NCBI GenBank assembly: GCA_026119935.1
Contig: JALRMH010000001.1
Coordinates: 2,604,001-2,668,000 of the forward strand
Source: Endothia cerciana
Lineage: Eukaryota; Ascomycota; Sordariomycetes; Diaporthales; Cryphonectriaceae
Reading direction: 5' to 3'
DNA length: 64,000 nucleotides
The notes beneath the pieces were generated by a model that had not been told where the DNA came from, did not search any database, and was given only the letters and a program-made list of their open reading frames with translations. Within the stretch, counting starts at the first letter, position 1; the number at the start of each line of letters is the position of its first letter. Positions 21,501 to 31,768 of the stretch are shown here, one piece after another. The translations under genes and the position numbers were made by a program.

Positions 21501-24311
21501 CGCGAGCGCTTGCCCAATGTTTGGGACGACATCACTGCCTGGCAAGACCTGGTCAATTGGCGTCAGCACATCTTTGGACTAATTAACCAGAAGTATCTCA
21601 CACTGCTACCTCAGCAGGGCCAGAATGCCGGCGGTTCGTCGTTTGCCTACCGTGGGTATCATGAAACCGCCTGGATAATCAATCGTTTTGCGCATGTTGC
21701 CCGAAAGCATAACTTGGCCGATGTCTGCATCAATCAGCTTGGGCGGATCTACACCCTTCCCAACATAGAGATTCAGGAAGCATTCCTCAAGCTAAGAGAG
21801 CAAGCCAAGTGTCACTATCAGAATCCCAAAGAACTCACCAGCGGACTGGAGGTTATCAACAACACAAATCTCAATTACTTCAGCCCCGTCCAGAAGGCCG
21901 AGTTCTACACGCTGAAGGGCATGTTCCTCGAGAAGCTCAAACAGAAGGAAGATGCAGACAATGCGTTCGGTACGGCCTTGTTCTTCGATATCTCAGCTGC
22001 CAAGGCGTGGGCTGAGTGGGGCTACTTCAACGACCGCAAATTCAAGGATGATCCGACCGATCTCAACGCTGGCCGGCAGGCGCTCACGTGCTACTTGCAG
22101 GCAGCGGGAGGTTACAAGAACGCAAAGTCACGAAAGCTCATAGCCAGAATTCTATGGCTGCTCAGTATGGATGATGCCAATGGACAAATCTCGGGCGGGT
22201 TCGATGACTTCAAGGGGGACACGCCAACATGGTACTGGATCACATTCATTCCTCAGCTGCTTACCGGGCTTAGTCACAAGGAAGCAACTCGTGTGCATTC
22301 AATTCTCATCAAGATCGCGAGATCCTACCCTCAAGCCCTCTACTTCCAGCTACGAACCAACCGGGAGGACATGCAGGTTATTAAGAAGAACCACGAGGCC
22401 AAGAAGGCGAAGGTACAGCAACCGACAGCAAACAAGCCTAGTGCCTCACCAACGCAACAGAGACAAGACGCCAACGGTGCCTCTAAGCAGGAACCCGGCT
22501 CGGGATCTCGACCTACTACAGCCAACGGAGAGTCCAACGGCGCGAAGCCAGAAGGCGGAGACGCCAATGGCACAGTACCAACTCCTACGTCGGCGGCACC
22601 GAATGGCGCTGCCCCTGCTCCGGACAGCCAGGCAGCAGCTCCAGAAGCGGGCCAAAAGAAGTTTCCATGGGAGCTGACTGAGGAGATCATGTCTCAGCTG
22701 AAGACAGCATTCCCTCTTCTAGCATTGTCGATGGAGACCATGGTCGACCAGATCTCAAAGCACTTCAAGTGCCCACCTGATGAGGATGCGTATCGATTGA
22801 TCGTCGCGCTGTTGAATGATGGTCTGGCGTACGTCAGCCGCGCGCCAACGTCTTACGCCAGAGGAACCAAGCTGCCACAAGCGACAGAGACAAACATTAC
22901 TAGATTCGCCGAGACGATTCTACCAGCCCACATTCGCAAGACCTTTGAGGCAGACTTTGTCGTGATAAAGCCTACAATGTACGAGTACATTCACAAGCTG
23001 CGCAGGTGGCGAGACAAGTTCGAGGAGAAGCTTGATCGAAGGAATTCCCACATGTCCTTGGAAAACTACACTCCGTTCTTGAACGAGTTCAAGTATCAAA
23101 AATTTGATGAAGTCGAAGTTCCTGGTCAGTACCTTCAGCTTAAGGACAAAAACCAGGATTTCATCCGCATCGAGCGCTTCATTCCCACTGTCGACCTTGT
23201 GCGCACAATTGGCGCATCTCACCGCCGTCTAAAGATCCGCGGCCACGACGGAAGTATTCATCCCTTCGCGGTGCAGCATCCTGCCGCGCGGCACTGCCGA
23301 AGAGAAGAGAGAATCGTCCAGCTGTTCCGGCAACTGAATCAGCGGTTGAGTCGTAAGAAGGAGAGCCGTCGTCGCGATCTGCAATTCACGCTACCGTTGA
23401 TGGTACCACTCGCGCCGCATATAAGAATTGTGCAAGAGGATACTTCATACATAACTCTGCAGGGTGTCTTCGAGGATCACTGCCGCCGCAAGAACCTGTC
23501 GAAGGACGAACCTGTACTCTTCATCATGGACAAGCTTCGAGCTCTCGGCGAGTCCAACAAAGTGAGTTCTTCTCCGGCTTTCAACTCCACGGGGAAGGTC
23601 ACCCCTAACCTCGCGCAGCAAAAATCGGGCGAGCAAAGCGCCAGTGCGAGGTTGGAGATTCTCAATGCCATCCAGGACAAATGGGTGCCTCGGACGGTGG
23701 CTTTGGACTTCTTCCAGAAGACGTATGACGACTATGCCGACTTCTGGCTGTTCAAGCGACGTTTCTCGTACCAGCTGGCGGCGCTCACATTTATGACCTA
23801 CGTCCTCTACATCGACAAGCGCTACCCGCAGAAAATTCACATCGCACGTGGCACCGGCAACATCTGGAGCTCGGAGTTGCTGTCTTTTATGACCGGCCAA
23901 AGGCCCTTCTTCAGTGCTGTCGAGCACGTACCGTTCCGCCTCACCCCCAACCTGCAGACACTCATGGGCCCGCTGGCAACGGAAGGTGTCTTCAGCTGCT
24001 CTATCATGGCGATCGCCCGGTGCTTGACGGAGCCCGATTTCGAGCTTGAGCACGCGCTCACTTTGTTCGTGAGAGACGAGGTCATGTTCTGGTTCACGAG
24101 TAGTCATAGGATGGTGCACCTTAATGAGGGCCAGCTGCGCGACACGGTGCAGACGAACTGCGACCTCATTGTCAAGAGAGCAATGGCGCTGGCCACGACG
24201 GACCCCGAGGCCAAGGTTCCGGCAAATCAGACTGTCATCGACCTGATCAGCAAGGCTGTCAATCCTATCAGCCTAGCTATGATGGATGCGCTGTGGCAGG
24301 CTTACCTTTAG
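12568..24311 (+). CDS. tra1: TRA1, SAGA/NuA4 transcription-associated pseudokinase
   Basis: Giant PIKK-family scaffold that binds activators and recruits the SAGA and NuA4 acetyltransferase complexes in the nucleus. Exon model: 12568-12619, 12687-12844, 12897-23561, 23619-24311, giving about 3855 aa. All four exons join in frame; introns are 67, 52 and 57 nt with GTGAGT or GTAAGG donors. The third intron (23562-23618) is open in frame and has CTAAC followed by GCAG. Order: helical HEAT-type repeats over roughly the first 2500 residues, FAT region (tetratricopeptide-like, about 2600-3200), a low-complexity Ala/Pro/Asn-rich insert near genome 22400-22650, pseudokinase, and FATC at the extreme end (NPISLAMMDALWQAYL). 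The kinase catalytic and metal-binding motifs are absent (the loop reads IARGTGNIWSSELL), as expected for TRA1/TRRAP. Landmarks include RILAEEGQNVQQMTSIF and WLFKRRFSYQLA. Confidence 0.96.
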
Positions 24312-24967
24312 ATGTCTATTAGCAGTGGGGTTGCGATGCAGATTCTGCTTTTTCTTCGTTGTATCAGCGGCAGGGGGCGTGGTCCCCGGTGTTGGTGTTA
24401 GATTGAAAGAGGCTTTCATGGCATGATCTTCAGGATGGCAAAAATCGCAGGCGTTACTCGGACGGGGGAGGGAGGGAGGGAGGGAGTGGAGGCCGGCTTC
24501 TGGAGCAGCCAGGCTCACTGGTAGTTTTAGTACGAATGACTGCACTCTGTTTATCAGTACCCTCATGCGGATACAACAAGCTATGACTTTTGCAAAGGCC
24601 TTGCTTCCACTTTAACACCGCCTGGATCCTATCTACCCTTTGCTCTCCCATCACCCAACCCCGCAGCGGCGCGCTGAACTTGCAGGTGGCGTAGTTCTAG
24701 GTAAGTCCCGACAGCTCATGGCCCCCAGGGCGCTCTGCTCGCTACGTATCAGCTTATGTACCAATCAATGCCAGCTATCGAGGAATTAGTAACTCCGGGC
24801 TCCGGCCTGACCGAGGCTACTCTCCCACTCGCCCTTCATCGGTAAATAGGACTCACTGTTCATGAAAGCGCAATATTGCTTCCGAAATCTACCTATGCTT
24901 GATCACTCTGGAAGGGCTGTTGGAAGACCCTGTTCTCGCTGGCTGACAGTGAGCCTCGCACGACAAG
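24312..24967. other. Intergenic between TRA1 and acetoacetyl-CoA synthetase
   Basis: About 650 bp without a gene, containing a short (GGGA)n tract near 24465-24486. It serves as TRA1 terminator and synthetase promoter; no clear signals identified. Confidence 0.55.
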
Positions 24968-27416
24968 ATGGAGGGTCAGGTCACGGTCCCCGGCAAGCTC
25001 TGGGAGCATCCTGATCCGAAGAGCACACAGATGTGGCGGTTCATGCAGGAGGTGAACAAGAAGAGCGGGCGGGATTTGAAGGTGAGCGATTCTGAGAGGT
25101 CCTGAATGAGTCTACGTCTCCCATGCGTGGGTCCTTGCGGCTGAGGACTCCAGGTTGAGCTCTGGTCGTGATGGGCGGGTACGGTGGGAAAGCGAGGATG
25201 AGGAATCCCGCACCCCCGCTCTCAAATTTACCTCTCACATCTCGCTGATATTCATCGATCAACATGTAAAATCATCACTAACACATATTTAGACCTTTCG
25301 TCAGCTCTACGACTACTCCGTAGGTCCCCACCGCATAGAGTTCTGGTCCAACCTCTTCAGCTACAGCAACTTCATCCACTCCGGTGGCTACACGCGCGTG
25401 GTCGACGAGTCCGCCACCATCGACACCGTGCCGCGGTGGTTCGAAGGTGTGCATCTCAACTTTGCCGAGAACGTCCTGTACACCCGGCCGCCCTCCTGGT
25501 CAGCGACCACAGCGCGGTGCACACTACACAAGGAGGACGACAAGATCGCCATCACTGAGGTCCGCGAGGGCGGGTCCGAGGCCCGGGACTGCTCATGGCG
25601 GGAGCTCCGGGAGCGGGCCGCGCGCCTCGCGGCCGCGTTGTGGCAGGTCAAGGGCGTGCGGAGGGGAGACCGGGTCGTGATCGTGGCGGCGAATAGTATT
25701 GACACGTTCGTCGTGTGGTTGGCGACAAACTGGCTCGGTGCGATCTTCTCGAGCAGCTCGACGGATATGGGGGTGAAGGGGATAGTGCAGAGAGGTGTGC
25801 AGGTGAACCCGAAGGTGAGTATCAGGCACAACGAGGAGGCAGACCCGACCTATGCGGCTGACATCTCTTTTTAGCTGATCTTTATGGATGATGCGGCCGT
25901 GTACAACGGCAAGACCGTCGACCTGCGCCACAAGATGACAGACATCGTCGCCGGGCTTGGCGAGTGCGATGCTTTCACCTCAATTATCTCTATCCCCCGC
26001 TGGGCCGACGCGCCCCGGGACATCTCAGCGGTGCCCAAGGCGGAGACCCTCGCCAGTGTGCTCTCCAGCACGACCCAGCCGGCGCCGGATTTCGTCCATA
26101 TCGCCTTCCACGAGCCCTCGCTCATCTGCTTCTCATCCGGCACCACGGGCATGCCCAAGGCCATCACACACAGCGTGGGCGGGCTGATGCTCAGCTACTT
26201 CAAAGAGGGCAGGCTGCACGAGGACCTCGGCCCGGACACCGTGGGCCTGCAGTATACCACCACGGGGTGGATCATGTACCTCGCGAATGCCGGACTCCTG
26301 CTCTTCGGCTCCAGGAGCGTCTTCTACGACGGCAGCCCGTTCATCCCGGACGCGAGGGTGCTCATCAACATCGTGGCGCAGCAGGGCGTCACGAAGTTCG
26401 GGACGAGTCCCAGGTGGATGTTCGAGGTGGCGAAGAACGGCCTCTCCCCGCGGGAGATGGCCGACCTGTCTAGGCTCAAGGTCGTGACATGCACGGGCAT
26501 GGTGCTCAGCGGGCAGCTGTTTGAGTGGTTCTATGACAGGGGCTTCCCGCCGTCCGTGCAGCTGGGGAACATATCAGGAGGCACAGACATAGCGGGCTGC
26601 TTCGGCATCATGAACCCCCTCGAGCCGCTATATGTCGGCGGGACGATGGGACCGTCCCTCGGCACCGACGCGCGGATCTTTGACGCCACGCTCCCGGACG
26701 GCCCGGGGAAGGAGGTACCGCACGGCACGCCCGGAGACCTCGTGGCGGTGCGGCCGTTCCCCAACGTGCCGTGCCGCTTCTGGAACGACAAGTCGCCGGT
26801 CGCGACGCCCGGGTCCAAGTACCACGGTGCATACTTCAACCGCTTCGAGGGGGTGTGGGCGCACGGGGACTTTTGTGTTGTGCATCCCGTCACCGGCCAG
26901 ATCACCTTCTTGGGCAGGGCGGACGGCGTCCTGAACCCGTCCGGCGTGAGGTTTGGCAGTGCCGAGATTTACGGCGTCATCGAGCGGTGTTTTGCGGACC
27001 GCATTCACGACTCGCTCTGTGTGGGGCAGAGGAGACCGAAGGACCATGATGAGAGTGTCATGCTGTTCTTGATGATGAAGCCTGGGCACAGGTTCGAGAG
27101 GGTGTTGGTCAAGGAAGTGAAGGAGGCGATCCAGAGGGACCTGTCCAAGAGACACGTCCCCAAGTATGTGTTTGAGACAAAGGAGATACCGGTGAGTGTC
27201 TCTCATTCTCATGACGTTTTGGCCGGAAACCGACCGACTAACGATTGCCTGCTACAGACGACAATCAACATGAAGAAAGTCGAGCTGCCAGTGAAGCAGA
27301 TCGTGTCGGGGCACAAGACTACTCCAAGTGGGGCGCTGGCCAACCCACAGAGTCTGGAGTACTATTATCAGTTTGTTGACGTGGAGGAGTTGGTCGGGCC
27401 CAAGGAGAAGTTATAA
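24968..27416 (+). CDS. Acetoacetyl-CoA synthetase
   Basis: Adenylate-forming (ANL superfamily) enzyme that converts acetoacetate, ATP and CoA to acetoacetyl-CoA in the cytosol. Exon model: 24968-25081, 25293-25814, 25875-27191, 27258-27416; all phases join at zero, giving 703 aa, a normal length for the family. Introns are 211, 60 and 66 nt. Motifs: N-terminal LWEHPDPKSTQMWRF, GVHLNFAENVL typical of acetoacetyl-CoA and acetyl-CoA synthetases, the P-loop-like FSSGTTGMPKAITHS (about residues 298-312), ISGGTDIAGCF, the FLGRADGVLNPSGVRFGSAE hinge, and the C-terminal TTINMKKVELPVK with the catalytic lysine near 657. The product can enter acetyl-CoA, mevalonate or fatty-acid pools. Fumarylacetoacetase, an acetoacetate producer, is the nearest intact metabolic gene upstream of TRA1. 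Confidence 0.94.
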
Positions 27417-28433
27417 GTGTGGCACAGAGCAGTCGCCATGATCTCATCCCTAGAATGCATCCCCGAGTCTTCCCCTCGCGATGAGGGTCCAAGATGCTGG
27501 AAGGGCAGAAAGGGGTATAGTCAGAATATCGGCAGATCGTAGAGTATCAGGGATAATGGGGTGTTCACCCCAGCGTTGAAGACCACGTTGAGCAGCCAGC
27601 CCATGCGCATGGTGATGATGTGGACAGCGGCTCAATGGAGAAGTAACGGCTTCGACGCGGGCAGACTTTGTAACACATTGTGTCAGTCTTTGAACATCAC
27701 GTAGGAAATACTTGTTGTATCCGACTAGATCTTTCGCCTTTGCTACAAACAATCCCTACTCAGTAGGGAGTATCCACGGCCGAAGGTCGGAGATTGACCC
27801 TACAACCTTCGCGGCAGTCCACACCGTAAGCTAGAACCGGCAGTTCCAAGCCTATTGGGCTCGTTGGGACGAACGCCACACCCGCTCGACCCCACATGCC
27901 ATGGCAGCATGGTCGGGAACGGGGTGGGGTGACTTTTAGGCGTAAAATCAGGCTCATTGGGTGGAGAATTCAGACATTCCCCTGGCCTTCCACACGCAGG
28001 CATGGTCTGCTATGTCCGAGAGCATACCTCCGATCTACGCCTATCACTGCTATTAGTTATAGATTCGTAGTACTACCATAGATGGACCGTATAGTACCCT
28101 GATGCATACCTAGGTGGGAGACAGGGCACGCCCGCTAAGCTTCCCTTATGCTACCCTTAAACATATTAGCCTAGCCTTGGGTGCTATCAGCACAGATATC
28201 TTCATTATCCTTTTTGTCTCTGGATATTTACAGCTTATCAGTCGCCCTAAGAACTATAGACCTATGGAAAAGCAGGTGGTAGTAGTTTGCCAAACAAAGC
28301 TCACAGGTATGGGGGTGTAAGCATTTGGGAATCAGTATAGAATAGACGCGTGATTCTGTGTATACGAATACGTGAGATCCCCCGCAAACACCTCCCACTT
28401 GCGTGCTAACGTGGGCGGTACTCTTGGTTCCAG
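27417..28433. other. Intergenic, no gene recognised
   Basis: About 1 kb, more A+T-rich towards 28050-28320, with only short open frames of unfamiliar translation. It may hold decayed sequence upstream of the exon-like remnant that follows. Confidence 0.5.
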
Positions 28434-28576
28434 CCGAGCAAATCGCGGATAAGTTCGGATCTGCATCAACCACACCCGCCACCGCCAGGGGACAGTGGAC
28501 CGCCGGATATGATCAGGGGCAGTGGGACCTGCTCGATGAAGCTCTCAACCTGCAGACGACAGGGACGTCAATGTGA
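28434..28576 (+). pseudogene. Possible orphan terminal exon
   Basis: After a good intron end (GTGCTAAC...GGTTCCAG, ending 28433) comes an open segment reading EQIADKFGSAS, then GYDQGQWDLLDEALNLQ and stop TGA. Codon use resembles the genes here (mostly G/C third positions), unlike the surrounding spacer. I do not recognise the family, and no convincing upstream exon was found. It may be the 3' exon of a decayed gene or chance. Confidence 0.3.
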
Positions 28577-28686
28577 CGTCTTGGGATTCTGACAGGCGCC
28601 CACTGTGGGCGGAAAGCCTAATGAGCTTACGTACCCCATATGCAGGTTAAGTTTTTGGGTGAATTATTCCGCAAGGAAAGTACACG

Positions 28687-28692
28687 TATAAA
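28687..28692 (+). promoter_or_regulatory. TATA box of the carboxylesterase gene
   Basis: TATAAA in the context CACGTATAAATCAACC, 114 bases before the ATG at 28801, followed by a C/T-rich leader ending in a run of C. Position and context suit a core promoter; not proven. Confidence 0.5.
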
Positions 28693-28800
28693 TCAACCGG
28701 CCTCTACTTCACGGCCTTCAACATCTTCATTGCTGACCTACCTCCAGGTCACCACTCACTTGACATTCGGTAAAGCCGTCACTCTTTTTCCCCCCCCAAG

Positions 28801-30384
28801 ATGCGGTCCCGTACCATGGCCGCCAGCGCTTCTGCGCTCCTCGTCCCGGCGGCGAACGCTGCTTTGTACGACCAGGTCATACAGACCCTCAGTGGTCCCG
28901 TCCAGGGATATCCAGCTTTCAACAGCAGTCCCGCCAACATGACGCTGGCGAACTGGAAGGACGTCACCGTCTGGAAGGGAATCCCGTTCGGCGCTGACAC
29001 CGCCTTCGAGAACCGCTTCAAGCCACCCCAGCCAGTCACTCCCTGGAACACGACCCTGGAGGCAAACGCTTTCGGAGACTCGTGCCTGTCCTCGGGTACT
29101 ACGTATGCGACCCTCAGCGAGAACTGCCTGAACCTCAACGTCTGGAGCGCGGCAAACTCGACCGACGCCAAGCTGCCCGTCGTCATGTGGAGCTATCCCG
29201 CCGGGGGTTCCAACGCGGACCCCCGATTCGACGGCGGCGGCATGGCCGACAAGGGTGTCGTTTTTGTCAACTACAACTACCGCGATGGTCCCACTGGCTG
29301 GCTCGTCACCCCTGAGCTGTCAGAGGAGAGATACGCCAGCGCTGGCGTGAACACCTCCGGTAACTACGCCATGCTGGACCAGTTCGGCGCTCTGCAGTGG
29401 ATCCGTGACAACATTGCGGCCTTCGGAGGTGATCCCGATCACATCACGGTGATGGGCCAGTCGGCCGGGTCCGCCGCGACGTATCATATCCTCAACAGCG
29501 AGCTGACAAAGGGTCAGATCGTGGGTGCGATCATCCAGTCTGGCGTCCGTGACCCCCACGACCCATCGGCCTCATCACTCGCCGAGGGTTACCAGACCCT
29601 CGATGAGACCCAGGAGTACAGTCTCAGCTGGATGGAGTCCGTGAACTGTTCCGACATTGCCTGCCTGCGCGCGCTGCCTGCGGACACCCTCGATGTCGCC
29701 GCCCAGCCCGGGACCACCAGCATAACCTTCAAGGCGACACTGGACTACTATGCCATGCCCGACACGTACCTGAACACACTGAAGAACGGCATCGCCCACG
29801 ACGTCCCCGTTATGACCGGCAACACCAAGGACGAGAGCGGAGCCTCCTATGGCCTGAGCATCACCCTCGACGAGTACCTCGACGACCTCAACTCGACATA
29901 TTCTGGCGACTGGGCTGACAAGTTCTTCGCGGCGTACTCCGCCAACGATTCGGCGGCGGCCTCGGCGGCCGAGAACGCCCAGTACACCGACCGGTCAAAG
30001 GTTGGTACGGCCTTCTGGGCTGGCTACTTTGAGAGCAACGAGACCTCCAGGGTATACACTTACCTTTGGGACCACACCCCCCCCGGAAACTCGGCCGGCG
30101 CCTCGCACATGAGCGAGATCCAGTACACGCAGAACAACCTCTACTACAAGCAGTGGGACTGGGAGGCCGAGGACTACCAGATCGCCGAAATCATGAACGG
30201 GTACTGGGTCAACTTCATCAAGACGGGCAACCCCAACGGTGATGGCCTCACGCAGTGGGATGCGGCCAACGCGAGCTCGACCGTGACTCAGGAGCTCGGT
30301 GATGGATGGGGCCCCATACCCATCGCCAGCCCGGAGCAGATCAGCTTGTTCAAGGAGTGGTTCGCTTCACTGACTGCGCTGTAG
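28801..30384 (+). CDS. Secreted type-B carboxylesterase/lipase
   Basis: 527 aa, single exon, alpha/beta-hydrolase of the cholinesterase-like carboxylesterase family, hydrolysing ester bonds of an unknown substrate. The N-terminus (to about ALLVPAANA, residue 20) looks like a signal peptide, so the enzyme is probably secreted. The nucleophile elbow is GQSAG with Ser221; the usual family motif is GESAG, so the Glu is replaced by Gln. The acid is probably Glu345 (TKDESG) and the base His436 (ASHMSEIQY). The conserved EDCLxLNV-type motif appears as SENCLNLNVW, and FGGDPDHITVMGQSAG is intact. Several N-x-S/T sites fit secretion. Neighbours give no pathway clue. Confidence 0.9.
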   Translation: MRSRTMAASASALLVPAANAALYDQVIQTLSGPVQGYPAFNSSPANMTLANWKDVTVWKGIPFGADTAFENRFKPPQPVTPWNTTLEANAFGDSCLSSGTTYATLSENCLNLNVWSAANSTDAKLPVVMWSYPAGGSNADPRFDGGGMADKGVVFVNYNYRDGPTGWLVTPELSEERYASAGVNTSGNYAMLDQFGALQWIRDNIAAFGGDPDHITVMGQSAGSAATYHILNSELTKGQIVGAIIQSGVRDPHDPSASSLAEGYQTLDETQEYSLSWMESVNCSDIACLRALPADTLDVAAQPGTTSITFKATLDYYAMPDTYLNTLKNGIAHDVPVMTGNTKDESGASYGLSITLDEYLDDLNSTYSGDWADKFFAAYSANDSAAASAAENAQYTDRSKVGTAFWAGYFESNETSRVYTYLWDHTPPGNSAGASHMSEIQYTQNNLYYKQWDWEAEDYQIAEIMNGYWVNFIKTGNPNGDGLTQWDAANASSTVTQELGDGWGPIPIASPEQISLFKEWFASLTAL

Positions 30385-31768
30385 ACGCCGCCAGCTGATG
30401 CTACCCTGATACATATTCATATCCCACTTTTGACATCTGGCTCCCGGGCCTTGAGGTGTATCGAGGGGTGTATATGTTTCTGTTCAAAATTGTAAATAGT
30501 TATAGGAATGTTATTGTACTTTCCATGACGTTTGTCGGTGACGCTGGAAGATCAAGAGATGCCCAAGGTGACACTGACTGGGCCAACGTCCCCGTAGCTG
30601 AAACCCCGTCAGGGCTCTGGCCCTTGGAGGATATCCATCTCGACATAGCCCGGAGGTAACGAATGCTACTCGCTCTACCTGAACAAATGAAGCGCTCGCC
30701 AGTTGCTTCTGGGTCCAGGAGTGACGCTTCATGCATTGACACTGGGTGACGCCAGGCGTTGGGATCCAACTGACCTGGCGGACACCCGTCACTACGGCGC
30801 GGAGACATATGTGACAGCCGCCCAGAGGCCAACATCCCAACTAAACTACAAGGCTTGACCTACAGATGCGGCTGATCCTGGTTCTTCATACTATTCTTCA
30901 AGTATGTATGAGAGTCCACAAGCGGGCAAGCCTCAAAGGATAATCTTGATAGAATCACTTTCTCCCTGATTTGGAAAGCTTGCTCGGAAATACACTACTG
31001 GGAACTGATCTGCAACATCGTATGTCTCCTAATTATCAAAATTGTCCTCTATTATAGACATCATTGATGATGCAGGGCCTCAGGGCACTCTTCTCGACGA
31101 TCAAGAGAACGGGATTTGTCTTATGAGGTTTTCCTGAACGAAGGGCACAAATGGAACGGACTTGGACCTGGATTTTCCCAAGAGACTCTTCAAGTTCCAG
31201 GATAGATGATTTACGCAAGAAGGGGAGGAAGCAAGGGAAGCAAGACAAAGAGAAGAAGAAGAAGAAGAAGAAGAAGAAGAAGAAGAAGAAGAAGAAGAAG
31301 AGAGAGATGAGAAGTGCGGTCCGGGGTGAAGAGACGTATTACTGGGCATGTGCACCGGCTTGACCGGATGCGAGAGCACTGAGTTCCCGCAATGACGTGG
31401 ATCGCTTTCACAATTTTCAAACTTGGCGTTGTGTTGCTGTTCCACCCTAAGGACAGACTCTGAGCGGGCTTGTACGATTCAGGATCGATGACTTCACATC
31501 CCTAGCTGACCAGTGAGAGCTCCCGCAATCCAAGGAGAGGGCCTGCAACTTTCCGCAAGAGCCGCATCGTCATATCATTGACGGGCCGCAACAGGAAGAT
31601 GGGCCTTCGGTAGTAAAAATTTTGATTCGAGATGACCTGTGGTCCTTGTCGAGGGCAGTCTAGCGGCGGAAGGCCGACGTCTCTCGCGAACTCAGAGCTT
31701 CGTCTCCCACATTCAGGGCTGAGCTTTTAGGTCACGATCCCAGCGCTGGAACCGTGAGCTGCGAAGCA
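30385..31768. other. Intergenic, no gene recognised
   Basis: About 1.4 kb between the esterase and the MFS gene. It holds a (GAA)n microsatellite and no recognisable coding sequence. Confidence 0.6.
31251..31301 (+). repeat. (GAA)n microsatellite
   Basis: About 16-17 AGA/GAA trinucleotides in a row. Open frames crossing it translate to poly-Lys or poly-Ser and are not genes. Confidence 0.95.
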
